Origin: Treponema sp.
GTDB lineage: Bacteria > Spirochaetota > Spirochaetia > Treponematales > Treponemataceae
Reading direction: 5' to 3'
Assembly (NCBI GenBank): GCA_004554075.1
Contig: SFOB01000021.1
Span: forward strand, 1-29,414
DNA: 29,414 nt
Part shown: positions 15,356-25,000 of the stretch, in pieces
Position numbering within the stretch: the first letter of the stretch is position 1
How the letters are laid out: the number at the start of each line of letters is the position of its first letter
Made by a program: the position numbers and the translations under genes
Notes under the pieces: generated by a model
Databases searched by the model: none
Seen by the model: the letters and a program-made list of their open reading frames with translations, nothing else
What the model was told of the DNA's origin: nothing

Positions 15356-17413
15356 ATGAACATTCTTTCTATAAATAATCTTTCGAAAATCGGGCGGGAA
15401 AAGCCGCTTTTTACCGGCGTTACTTTTGGTATTCAGGAGGGCGAAAAGGCAGCTCTCATAGGTCGTAACGGAACTGGTAAGTCTACACTGCTTGCAACAA
15501 TTGCAGGCGTGCTGCAGCCGGACGAAGGCACTGTAGTAATCAACAAGGAAGCAGGACTTTCTTATCTGCCACAGACTCCAGCCTTCAACGAAAACGATAC
15601 AATCCGCAAACATATTTTTAAGAATCATTCTCCAAAGCTTGACGTAATCCGCGAGTACGAAGAAATCTGCGAAGAAATGACACAAGCCGCAGGCACCCCT
15701 TCCACAGGCCTTCAGCACCGCTACGAAGATATCATGCACAAAATGGATTCCGGCGACCTCTGGAATTACGAAGCACAGATCAGTTCAATCCTCAGCACAC
15801 TGGGAATTACAGATATGACCCGCCGCATGGGCACACTTTCCGGAGGTATGTGCAAGAAGGTTGCCCTGGCCCAGGTTCTGGTTGAAGACACAAAACTTCT
15901 TCTTCTGGACGAGCCTACCAACCACCTGGACATTACCACAATTTACTGGCTGCAGAATTATCTTCACGATACAAAGCGTTCTGTTCTTATGGTAACCCAT
16001 GACCGCTGGTTCCTCGATGCCGTTTGTACAAACATTTACGAACTGGCCCGTAACCGCCTTAAGCTTTACGAAGGCAACTACAGCCAGTACCTGGAGAAAA
16101 AAGAAACCGAAGCCGAGATAGAAGCCAACACCGAGCGCCGCATTGAATCTGTTCTCCGCTTTGAACGCCAGTGGCTGCTGCGTGGCCCTTGTGCCCGCGG
16201 CACAAAAATCAAGGCCCGCATTCAGCGCGACGAGCAGCTTATCAACCGAGAAAAATTTAAGGCCGACAAGGGCTTTACTTTTGAGGTGAAAGGAAAGCGG
16301 CTTGGCGGAAAGGTCCTCGAGCTGCATAATATTTCAAAGAATTATCCTAAAGGATATGTGGGGGAAGTTTCCCCCTCGCTCCAGCCTGCTTCGCAGTCTT
16401 TCGCTACCCCCTCTGCGGGCTCAAACGCCGCCCGCAACGCCTGCTCAAATTTTTCGCCTGTTATTTCAAACTTCTCCTACGTCTTTACAAAAGGCCAGAA
16501 AATCGGAATCTTCGGCGACAATGGTTCTGGAAAGTCGACCTTCCTTAACATAATTACCGGCCAGCTCTCTCCAGACAGCGGTACCGTAGTTGTAGGAGAA
16601 AATACTAAGTTCGGTTACTACACCCAGAACCCGACTTTTGCAGACACTAACCTGACAGTTCTCGAATACATTAAAGAAACCGCCGAGCACATGACACTCA
16701 ATAACGGTAAAAAAGAAGTGAGTGCAACAAAGTTCCTCGAAGAGTTCGGCTTCGAAGGAAAGATTCAGCACTCGCCTGTCAGCACGCTCAGTGGCGGTGA
16801 ACGCAAGAGACTATACCTTGTAAGACTTTTGTTAGAAAATCCTAACTTTCTTGTGTTAGACGAGCCTACCAATGACTTTGATATTTTTACAATGAACATT
16901 CTCGAGCAGTTCCTCGAACAATACGAAGGCTGTCTCCTTCTTGTAAGCCACGACCGTTACTTTATGGACAAGACCGTAGACAGTCTTTTTATCATGGAAG
17001 AAAACGGAGACATAAGTGGCTTTGTTGGAAAGTGTTCGGAATATATTGAGTATCGCGATGAATTAAAAAGATCTCAACAGGGGAATCTTAAGGGGGATAA
17101 GTCCCCCTTAGGAGAGGGGGTAGCGGACAAGACCGCAGCGAGCACAAGCGAGCGAGGACTTGGAAGCGAGGGGGAGACCTCCCCCACCTTACAAAATAAT
17201 CAGAAGAAAAAACTTTCCTTCAAAGAGCAGAAGGAGTTCGAACAGTTGAACGAAGAAATCCCTGCCCTTGAAGCAGAACAGAAAACCCTCGAAGAAAAAA
17301 TGGCCTCAAGCGACTTTGACGAGGTGCGCGCAGCCGGCGACCGTTACAAAGAAATCGATGCCCTACTGGCAGAAAAATATCCTCGCTGGGAAGAACTGGC
17401 TGAGCGGGCCTAA
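15356..17413 (+). CDS. ABC-F family ATPase, Uup-type, with two repeat-derived insertions
   Basis: This 685-residue soluble protein has two ATP-binding cassettes and no membrane domain. ABC-F proteins act at the ribosome or, for Uup, at DNA junctions and ribosomes. Cassette 1 has Walker A GRNGTGKST (36-44), signature LSGGM and Walker B LLLLDEPTNHLD. The linker holds RIESVLRFERQWLLRG. Cassette 2 has GDNGSGKST, LSGGERKRLYL and FLVLDEPTNDFD. The last 70 residues form the Uup-type coiled-coil domain (LSFKEQKEFEQLNEEIPALE). Two stretches, about residues 334-367 and 578-611, are foreign to the family. They are Ser/Pro/Ala/Gly-rich and encoded by GC-rich palindromic repeats. The first splits the opening beta-hairpin of cassette 2; the second lies between cassette 2 and the coiled coil. 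A weak AAGG precedes the ATG. Confidence 0.93.
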   Translation: MNILSINNLSKIGREKPLFTGVTFGIQEGEKAALIGRNGTGKSTLLATIAGVLQPDEGTVVINKEAGLSYLPQTPAFNENDTIRKHIFKNHSPKLDVIREYEEICEEMTQAAGTPSTGLQHRYEDIMHKMDSGDLWNYEAQISSILSTLGITDMTRRMGTLSGGMCKKVALAQVLVEDTKLLLLDEPTNHLDITTIYWLQNYLHDTKRSVLMVTHDRWFLDAVCTNIYELARNRLKLYEGNYSQYLEKKETEAEIEANTERRIESVLRFERQWLLRGPCARGTKIKARIQRDEQLINREKFKADKGFTFEVKGKRLGGKVLELHNISKNYPKGYVGEVSPSLQPASQSFATPSAGSNAARNACSNFSPVISNFSYVFTKGQKIGIFGDNGSGKSTFLNIITGQLSPDSGTVVVGENTKFGYYTQNPTFADTNLTVLEYIKETAEHMTLNNGKKEVSATKFLEEFGFEGKIQHSPVSTLSGGERKRLYLVRLLLENPNFLVLDEPTNDFDIFTMNILEQFLEQYEGCLLLVSHDRYFMDKTVDSLFIMEENGDISGFVGKCSEYIEYRDELKRSQQGNLKGDKSPLGEGVADKTAASTSERGLGSEGETSPTLQNNQKKKLSFKEQKEFEQLNEEIPALEAEQKTLEEKMASSDFDEVRAAGDRYKEIDALLAEKYPRWEELAERA
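16357..16457 (+). repeat. In-frame palindromic repeat, copy 1 (inside the ABC-F gene)
   Basis: This GC-rich block begins GTGGGGGAAGTTTCCCCCTC, with a GGGGGAA/TTCCCCC hairpin, and continues with CGCTACCCCCTCT. It keeps the frame open and adds roughly 33 residues (GEVSPSLQPASQSFATPSAG and onward). It shares sequence blocks with the reverse complement of copy 2. Its boundaries are approximate. Confidence 0.7.
17088..17190 (-). repeat. In-frame palindromic repeat, copy 2 (inside the ABC-F gene, inverted)
   Basis: Two terminal hairpins are present: TAAGGGGGA/TCCCCCTTA (17089-17097, 17102-17110) and GGGGGAG/CTCCCCC (17170-17176, 17179-17185). Between them are several GCGAG-type words. The reverse complement starts TAAGGTGGGGGAGGTCTCCC, matching copy 1 at nearly every position of its first hairpin; CGCTACCCCCTCT is also shared. 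It is read as about 34 extra residues (GDKSPLGEGVADKTAASTSE and onward). Confidence 0.7.
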
Positions 17414-17448
17414 AAAAGATTCAATCAAGTTCGGGATGACAGCTTTTC

Positions 17449-18594
17449 TTAAGCCTCTGCAGCGGCAGCTTTTACATCTTCCAGAGTAAACTCTGCACGG
17501 CCGGCCTGACCTGCAAGCAAGGCGGCGCTGTTCAGCACGCTTTCAATTTTTGCGCAGGAATATCCGTTGAAAAGTCTTGCCAGAGCCTCGGCAGTACACT
17601 CTGCCGCAGGCTTCTTTCCTCTCGTATACATTTCCACCAGCTGTCGTCGAGCTGCCTCATCAGGATAAGGAACAGTAAGTTTTGCATCAAAGCGGCCCGG
17701 ACGAATAAGTGCCGGGTCCAGAGCCTTAATACTGTTAGTTGCAGCTATCACAAGAACCCCGTTAGAAGGCTCAAAGCCGTCAAGCTCATTCAAGAGTGCA
17801 GTTACAATTCTTGTATTCTCAGTTTCGATTGCAGAGCCGCTGTAATTTCTCACAGTACCGATTCCGTCAAACTCATCAATAAAAACAATACATGGTGCAC
17901 GGCGGCGGGCCTTCTTAAAAAGCAGTTTTACCTTAAGAGGACCAATTGCCATAAACATACTTTCAAAATCGGTTGCCTTGGCAGGAATAAAGTTTACCCT
18001 CGCCTCACCGGCCAGCGCCTTGGCAAAAAGAGTCTTTCCGTTTCCAGGTTCACCCTCCAGCAAAATTCCTTTTGGCATACGGATACCGCGCTTTGCATAT
18101 TCAGCAGGCTTTTTCATAATTTCCATAACCTGCACCATATCGCGCTTGAGTTTTTCCATGCCGACTACATCATCAAACTTAATGCCGGTTTTATGAACAA
18201 CCTTAAAGGTATTCGGACTGATAAACTTTCTGAAGGCGATGATGATTACACTAAAGAAAAAGAGATAAAAAATTGCGTCAAAAACCAGGGAGATAATTTC
18301 ACTGCTATCTTTTACAACAGTTACCTCAATTGCTCTCTTCATCAGCTCTTCCTGCAAAAGAGGCGAATTAGGATTCTGAGTCTTAAACTTTACAGGGCTT
18401 GTTTTTGTTGAAAAATGAATTGTATCTCCATCAAACTTTACAGAAGTAACATCACCGGATTCAACACACTGCCAGAAATCTACATAAGAAATCTTTTCTT
18501 CTTTATTTCCAAAATAGTCCCAGGCAAAATAAGCGGCGCAGGCAAAAATGGCCGCAATTACAATCACAAAAAAACTTCTATTAATTTTCTTCAT
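17449..18594 (-). CDS. FtsH-like membrane AAA ATPase lacking the protease domain
   Basis: This 381-residue protein has FtsH topology: transmembrane helix 1 (about 8-26), an FtsH-type extracytoplasmic domain (KISYVDFWQCVESGDVTSVK), and helix 2 (about 104-122). The AAA module has Walker A GEPGNGKT (181-188), Walker B IVFIDEFD (236-243), the ATNSIKALDPALIRPGRFD arginine-finger segment, and the lid helices. It ends right after the lid. No HExxH or any M41 domain follows, and only 35 bp separate its stop from the ABC-F stop, so this is not a frameshift within the window. The pore loop is altered: FtsH FVG becomes FMA, and GVGASRVRDLF becomes AIGPLKVKLLF. It may be a membrane unfoldase, a regulator of FtsH, or a partner in mixed hexamers; function unknown. 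No Shine-Dalgarno is seen close to the ATG. Confidence 0.85.
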   Translation of the reverse strand: MKKINRSFFVIVIAAIFACAAYFAWDYFGNKEEKISYVDFWQCVESGDVTSVKFDGDTIHFSTKTSPVKFKTQNPNSPLLQEELMKRAIEVTVVKDSSEIISLVFDAIFYLFFFSVIIIAFRKFISPNTFKVVHKTGIKFDDVVGMEKLKRDMVQVMEIMKKPAEYAKRGIRMPKGILLEGEPGNGKTLFAKALAGEARVNFIPAKATDFESMFMAIGPLKVKLLFKKARRRAPCIVFIDEFDGIGTVRNYSGSAIETENTRIVTALLNELDGFEPSNGVLVIAATNSIKALDPALIRPGRFDAKLTVPYPDEAARRQLVEMYTRGKKPAAECTAEALARLFNGYSCAKIESVLNSAALLAGQAGRAEFTLEDVKAAAAEA

Positions 18595-18600
18595 ATATAA

Positions 18601-18606
18601 AATATA
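18601..18606 (-). promoter_or_regulatory. Possible -10 element of the protease-less FtsH paralogue
   Basis: TATATT on the minus strand ends 6 nt before the ATG at 18592-18594. An AAGGAA lies further upstream, about 20 nt from the ATG, too far to be a ribosome-binding site. The surrounding AT-richness makes a chance match likely. Confidence 0.3.
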
Positions 18607-18682
18607 TAAATTCCTTCTAAAAAAATAAAGTAAGTATCACGAAATGAGATAAATCATGCTATACTGTAAGAGGAGATTTTTG

Positions 18683-21600
18683 ATGAAAAACGTTTACACT
18701 TCCTGGGATTTAGACTTTTTAGCCGACAAAATGATTGAAAAAATCATGGAAAACTGGAAAAGTCCTTTTTCTTCACCGGCTGTTGTTTTTACAGACCCTA
18801 AAACCGAGCAGTGGTTCAAGCTGCGCTGGCTGAAAAATCCGGCCTGCGGCAAGGGTATTTTAATGAATCTCAAAACTCTCCGCATTCAGCAGTTTCTTTT
18901 TGATCTGGTAACTCCACAAACTCCTGATTTCCTGGACGCACAAAGACTCTCTGTCGAACTCCTTCGCGATGTAATAATTACAAAACTAACATCTCGTGCC
19001 GGTGATAAATATTATTTTGAAAACCTCAATGCACCGGAGCTTGTAACCTACCTTACAGGCTCTGCATCAGCTTCTTGCACATCAGCTTCATCCGGCTCAG
19101 GTTCAGAAATCAATCCTAATCACCTTTATGATTTTGCCCAGACTATAGCAAGTCTTTTTCTTGATTATGAAGACACAAGACCAGACACATTGAAAGAAGT
19201 TCTCGCAAAACAGGCCTGGCAGCAAAAACTTTACGATGATGTTATTGGAGAAGATGGCGTAAGAATTGCAGACACAAAATATCTGACTCTTTACCAGCTG
19301 GCAAAGCAGAACAAAAAATCAAGCGCCGGCAGTCTGACCTTCAACTGGAATAAAGAGCGCCCTGTTTTCATTTTCGGCTTCTCCGGCATTGGCCAGATTT
19401 ACAGAAATATTCTGGACGAATTTTCAAAAAACTTTCAGCTGGAAGTTTTCCTGCAGCTGGCAGACATCCCGGAAAAGCCGGAAAATCAGTTGCTTGATAA
19501 ATGGGGAAGGTTTGGACGTGAGCAGTTCGGGCTATGGACTTCTGGTTGTACAGTTCAAGCTTTATCCGCAGAAGAAAGTTTTTGCAAAACTGATACCCTG
19601 CTCCACCGTACGCAAAAGTCAATTGCCGAAAGCACAGTATTTACAAGAGAGCAGTACGATTCTACCGACACTTCTCTTACCCTCACAGGAGCACCTACCC
19701 GTCTCCGTGAAATAGAAGCCCTACATTCAAAAATCTGTAAACTGCTGGCAGAAAACGATGCTACCCAACTTGGAGACATTCTTGTTCTTGCTCCAAACAT
19801 TCAGGAATATAAGACTTCCATTGAACAGGTATTTGACCAGAACGAGCAGTTTAATTCTGATTCAGCATTCCCTTATCTTCCATATATTATTGCTGATTAT
19901 TCAGGAGAGCGTTCCCTGACAGCTGAGGCACTTACAGTTCTTTCTGGTATTTTAAAAAAAGGCTATCTGAGCCGCTCTGATCTTTTTGCCCTGCTGCATA
20001 ATTATCTGGTACAGACAGTTCGTGGCATTTCAGATAAAGATGTTTCTGACTGGGCTGACTGGGCTGCAAAACTGAATATTTACCGCGACCGCCAGGACCA
20101 CGAAGAATGGCAGAAGGCAAAAAGCAGGCTTCTTCTTGCCCGCCTTACAAGCGACCTTGTAAAAACTAACGACCGTCAGTTTTTACCATTTGAATCAATG
20201 ACTACAGCCGACAGCAGCTCTCTTTATAAATTCATTCAGGTAGTTGATGAACTTCAGGAATGGACTTCTTATTCTGAAAAAGAAAAATTTGAAATTGATG
20301 ATATAAACCGCCTGGAAGAGCTTCTTAAAAACTGGCTGCTTCTGAACGATGACCTGACAGGCAGTCTTTATAATGAAAGTCTTGTTTTCCAGAATATTGT
20401 AGAAGAAATAGAACGACAGCGTCTTACCGCCGCTCCGGATGTTTATGCAGACTGTTTTTCGAATGCACTTTTTGACCGCTCTGCTGCCGTTACGCTTCAC
20501 AGTGCAAACATTCTGACACAGGGCATAACCTTTGCTAACTTTGAATCAAACCGAATTCTCTCGGCAAAATATATTTTCTTTATCGGTCTGGATTCAAAAT
20601 CTTTCCCTGGAGTTGACAGTAAAAATGAACTGGACCTGCGAGGCGATAAAGAACATCGTCTACCAGGTGATGAATCAATTCCTGACAGAAATAAGAATGC
20701 CTTCCTCTGCCAGCTCATGGCCGCCCGCGAAGGTCTTTTTTTCAGCTATGTTAATAAAAACCTGGCAAAGGATGAAGACTTTTTCAAAACTTCAGTTCTT
20801 GGAGACCTCTTTCAAACTCTTTACGATCCGGGCAAAGACGAAGAAGGAAAAGAAAAAATCGAAAACACAGAATACGAAAAAAATATTAAAATTGATGAAG
20901 ACAGGCCCTGGCAGGAACTTTATACTCCACGCGAATTCCGCAACAAGAAAAATTATATTGCACTCCAGGAAAATCCAGGTTCTCAAGCAAATCCACCATC
21001 TGCCGCTTCAGCTTCAACCGAAACTGTAGCAGCACTACCCGACCGTATAACAATAGGTCAGATGAAAAAGTTTTTGCAGGACCCGTTTGTCTATATGGTA
21101 AATCAAAAACTCACAAATAATTATGATGACGAGGAAAAAGAAGATCTGGAATTTGAACCACTCGTTCTTGGCGCAAAAATAAGTTCAGCACTTAGAAAGG
21201 AATATATAAAGGCTGATCTTCAGGGGCAGGGAAAACTTTCCAGTGAAGATCTATCTTTTGAGTTAAATAATCTCAATGCCTTGCCAGATTCCTTCTTTGG
21301 AGAAAGGGCAATTAAAACAGTTTTTGAAAATGCAGAGGATCTTCTCGAAACAATTAAAGAGCAGAATCTTATGACATCTGCTTTCTCCTTTAATGAAAAT
21401 AAAATGCTGCAGATAAGGCAAATTGCCGATATAACTCCTAAAGACTGGTTCATCAGTGGAGAGCTGGCCTGGTATAACAAAAATTTTGAAGAAGTAAAAT
21501 GCCTCGTTACCCTGGAACTTTCAAATTCAGAAGATGTTCTTACAGGCTATATTACTTCTCTGCTGCTGCTTGCTTCCCTGCCAGAAGATAATAAAGAAGA

Positions 21601-22018
21601 ATATGCTGTTTCTTTATACGCAGGATTTTTGAAAGACAACAAAGCGTATGTAAAACAGGAACAAAGCTATAAAGCAAAACCAGACCAGGCACGTTTGATT
21701 TTGAATAAAATCTACAATGTAATGTTTGTTTCTCAATTCCAGAAATGCGCACCAGAGTCTCTTGTTTACGATGACCTTTGTAATCTTAAAGCAAAAGAAT
21801 CATTAACCTTTAAGACTTTTATAAACAAACTTTCAAATGAATATGGTAACGGACCCTGGCAATATTTTTCAAAACGTAAACTCTTTGAACCGGAAACCGA
21901 TCTTGGTTATGATGAAGATACTTTTGACGAAGAATGGAAAGCTGCAAAAAATCAGATGGCAGAATTAATTCTTTATATCGGTCAGCATGTAAAGGCTGGA
22001 GTTGAGGCGGGAGAATAA
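18683..22018 (+). CDS. recC: Exodeoxyribonuclease V subunit RecC
   Basis: This is an 1111-residue subunit of RecBCD, the helicase-nuclease that resects double-strand breaks for RecA. RecC splits the duplex and, in E. coli, reads Chi; it is a dead helicase, and no Walker A is present. Recognisable segments are LGDILVLAPNIQEYKTSIEQVF, YIIADYSGERS, the SAKYIFFIGLDSKSFPG motif and the block around AAREGLFFSYVNKN. A C-terminal nuclease-like fold lacks catalytic residues. No AddB-type cysteine cluster is seen. An in-frame ATG lies 27 nt upstream, but the ATG at 18683 has AGGAG (18671-18675) 7 nt before it and is preferred. Two Ser/Ala-rich inserts occur (ASASCTSASSGSGSE near residue 130, and SQANPPSAASAST near 770). 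The gene is 3 bp from recB. Confidence 0.92.
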   Translation: MKNVYTSWDLDFLADKMIEKIMENWKSPFSSPAVVFTDPKTEQWFKLRWLKNPACGKGILMNLKTLRIQQFLFDLVTPQTPDFLDAQRLSVELLRDVIITKLTSRAGDKYYFENLNAPELVTYLTGSASASCTSASSGSGSEINPNHLYDFAQTIASLFLDYEDTRPDTLKEVLAKQAWQQKLYDDVIGEDGVRIADTKYLTLYQLAKQNKKSSAGSLTFNWNKERPVFIFGFSGIGQIYRNILDEFSKNFQLEVFLQLADIPEKPENQLLDKWGRFGREQFGLWTSGCTVQALSAEESFCKTDTLLHRTQKSIAESTVFTREQYDSTDTSLTLTGAPTRLREIEALHSKICKLLAENDATQLGDILVLAPNIQEYKTSIEQVFDQNEQFNSDSAFPYLPYIIADYSGERSLTAEALTVLSGILKKGYLSRSDLFALLHNYLVQTVRGISDKDVSDWADWAAKLNIYRDRQDHEEWQKAKSRLLLARLTSDLVKTNDRQFLPFESMTTADSSSLYKFIQVVDELQEWTSYSEKEKFEIDDINRLEELLKNWLLLNDDLTGSLYNESLVFQNIVEEIERQRLTAAPDVYADCFSNALFDRSAAVTLHSANILTQGITFANFESNRILSAKYIFFIGLDSKSFPGVDSKNELDLRGDKEHRLPGDESIPDRNKNAFLCQLMAAREGLFFSYVNKNLAKDEDFFKTSVLGDLFQTLYDPGKDEEGKEKIENTEYEKNIKIDEDRPWQELYTPREFRNKKNYIALQENPGSQANPPSAASASTETVAALPDRITIGQMKKFLQDPFVYMVNQKLTNNYDDEEKEDLEFEPLVLGAKISSALRKEYIKADLQGQGKLSSEDLSFELNNLNALPDSFFGERAIKTVFENAEDLLETIKEQNLMTSAFSFNENKMLQIRQIADITPKDWFISGELAWYNKNFEEVKCLVTLELSNSEDVLTGYITSLLLLASLPEDNKEEYAVSLYAGFLKDNKAYVKQEQSYKAKPDQARLILNKIYNVMFVSQFQKCAPESLVYDDLCNLKAKESLTFKTFINKLSNEYGNGPWQYFSKRKLFEPETDLGYDEDTFDEEWKAAKNQMAELILYIGQHVKAGVEAGE

Positions 22019-22021
22019 GAT

Positions 22022-25000
22022 ATGGGACTTCAACAATTTGATTTAGAAAACTATACAGACTTCAAAAAATCCATGTACATAGAAGCCTCTGCCGGAACCG
22101 GAAAGACTTACACAATTACCGGAATCATTCAGAAGCTGGTTGACGCAAAAGTTGAGCTTGAAAAAATCCTTGTCGTAACTTATACAGAAAAAGCTGCCGG
22201 TGAGCTTCGCGACAGAATCAGAAAAGCCTGCCCTGATAAAGATGTAGACAATGCGCCGATTTTTACAATCCATTCCTTCTGTCAGAAAACCCTTTCGGAA
22301 TTTTCTTTTACGGCAAATCAGTGCGCGAGTCTTTCCCTTGTAGCAGATACTGACGTTGAAGATTTTATTGACCGCTGGATCCGCGACGTTCTTAAAAAGG
22401 ATCTTGAGTTTCAGTTGCTTTTTGAAAGCTCCGCAAAAGAAACAACCTTTATCAATAATCTTAAAAGAGATTTCAAGCAGGCACTTTCAAAATATTATCT
22501 TGATAAGGATGGAAAGGAAGATAAGAATATAGTGAGTCTTGATTCTGAGAATTATTTTCAATTCCCAGACCAAATACTAAACTACGATGATTTTGAAAAA
22601 ATAATACCGCTTTCCTCAATTGAACAACTTTTTATTATTAAAGATTTTGAAACTCAATGGAAACACCTGGAAGAAAATCTGCAGGCGAAAAGAGCGGAAG
22701 AATTTAGAAATACAATTTTAAACAGTATAATAACTGAACATAGATTCTATTTTGATGGTCGAACTTACCAATTAAATCGCATGGGAGATGAAATAAAAGA
22801 GACCTTTCTTTATCTTAAAACAATAAAAGAATATTGGGGAAAAGCAGCCGAAAAAGCGGATACTCACCTCTACAGTAAGTTCTACAACTCTCAACTCAAA
22901 AAACTCTACCTCGCCTGGCAGGATGAAAAAGAAAAAAACAAAGCCCAGAGTTATGATGACATGCTGCGCAGTGTCCGCGAGGCAGTCTGCAACAAAAAAT
23001 CTGCCCTCAAAAAGCAGCTGCAGAAAAAATATATCTATGCCATAATCGACGAGTTTCAGGATACAAACCAAAAGCAGTGGGATATCTTCAAAAACATTTT
23101 TATGGAAGACGAAGACCACACAATTATTGTAGTTGGTGACCCTAAACAGTCTATCTATGCCTTCCAGAGTGCAGACGTAAATGTTTATTCAAACGCGGTA
23201 AAATCCATCGCAGAAAATGGAGGTGCAGCCTACTCTCTCCAGACAAACTACCGTTCAACCAATGCAATGGTAGAAGCCTGTAACTGCCTTTTCAAAGATT
23301 TCTTTGACAAAGAATCAAACATTACCTTTACAGATTCAAAAGCATCTGGAACAAAAAATCCCGCAAAATACCAGGGCCTGGAAATCAAACCTTTCTGGAT
23401 AGCAGGTAACCCGGACAATAACACAACAGAAAAAGATTTTGCAAAAATAACCGTACAGACAATAGTAGACTGCTGCTCTTTTGAAAACGGAAAAACAAAG
23501 CTTCAGGTTTCATCAAAAGACGGATTACGCGATGTAGGCTTTCACGATTTTGCTATTCTTGCCCGTTCCTCTTCCGAACTAAAGGAAACAGAGCGTGCTC
23601 TTAAAAAAGCCGGTATCCCATACCTCCGCTACAAGGATGCTAACCTCTTTTTTGGAAAAGAATGTCTGAACTGGATAGCCCTTATCAATGCAATTACTGC
23701 AAAAGATTTTACAAGTACAAACCGAAGATTGCTAAACGAGGCATTATTCTCTGATTTCTTCCACATTTCAATAGATGAAGTTGATAATGAAAAATATGAC
23801 AATCCTTCCTGCGCCGAGAGACAACTTATAATCCAGTGGCAGCAGCTAGCCCAGCAGAGAAAATGGGCTAAACTGTTTGAAAAGATTTATGCTGATACTG
23901 GTATTGAAACTAGACTTTCAAGTCTGGATCAGATGCAAAGTCTTTCAAAAATCCGGCAGATTGGAAATTATATTCTGGATTATCTTTATAAAAATGACTC
24001 CTCACTTGAAGATGTCAGCAAACATCTTTTACGACTTTCAAATGATTCTGATTCTTCTATGGATGAAGGCGATATTGTCGAAAAAGGAACTGATTTTGAC
24101 TGCGTTCAGCTTATGACAATTCATGCTTCAAAAGGTCTTGAATTTCCAGTAGTTATAGTCCCTGCCGGACTCCGCGCTAGAAACAACAATGTCCCTCAAG
24201 CCTTTCTTTATCATGACGATAATAACAATTCAAAATTGAGTTTCTCACCATATGGCAAAGATTTATCTATCAAAGAAGAAGATTTTGAAAGACAAAGGAT
24301 TTTCTATGTAGCCTATACCCGTGCATCTTCCCTTCTTGTTCTTCCTTTTTATGATAAGTGGGATCCTGTTACAAATAATGAAACAGGCAAACTATATTCC
24401 TTTCTGAACAAAAGTATTTCTTCACTATTTGCAGAAGAAAATAAACAATTCATAGAAGAAATATCTGACAAGGGCAAAACATATAAAGAACTGCAAACTG
24501 ATGTCCAGACCTTGCTTACAGAATCAAAAAAACAAAAAGAAAAGGGTTCTCAGTCTCAGAAAGAGATTTCCAAAGATGCCCAACTGGCAGCAACAAAAGA
24601 GCTTTCTTCAAAAGTTCCATCTCTCGCAATTCACAAACATTCCTACTCTTCTCTCTCCCACAAAAAGGCAGTTACAGAAGAAATGACAGAAAACGGAGGG
24701 CGTACAGATAAAGAAGGTACAGACCTTCAGCCTTTGTCACTGGCAGACTATGATGCTTCGGAAAATCCAGTTTCATATAATGCACTTCCGGAAGCTCAGG
24801 GCACCAAGCCTCTGACAGCAAAGACCCCATATAATTTTCCAAAGGGTGCCCGTCTTGGTATAGCCCTTCATGAAGTTTTTGAAAAAGCTGATTTTGCAAC
24901 AGAGGAAAATGATGAAAACCTTCATCGCCTTATAAGAAGATGCTTTGAAAAACAGACTCTGAGCATTGCTCCTGATGATCCGGATGGCTGGCTGTCATAC

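Noticed and set aside
15785..16327. 180-codon open frame on the minus strand
   Set aside because: It lies opposite the strongly conserved first cassette and linker of the ABC-F protein; the translation shows no recognisable domain.
17414..17448. Possible remnant of a common GTCATCCCGAACTTGAT-type repeat, or terminator, between the ABC-F and FtsH-like genes
   Set aside because: Only half of the expected palindrome is present and the stem is about 5 bp, too weak to call either a repeat or a terminator.
18656..18682. Nine-codon upstream extension of recC
   Set aside because: The ATG at 18656 has no ribosome-binding site, while the ATG at 18683 is preceded at the right distance by AGGAG.
19059..19113. 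Ser/Ala-rich repeat-like stretch in recC
   Set aside because: It looks like an ordinary low-complexity linker; it has no hairpin structure and no match to the ABC-F insertions.
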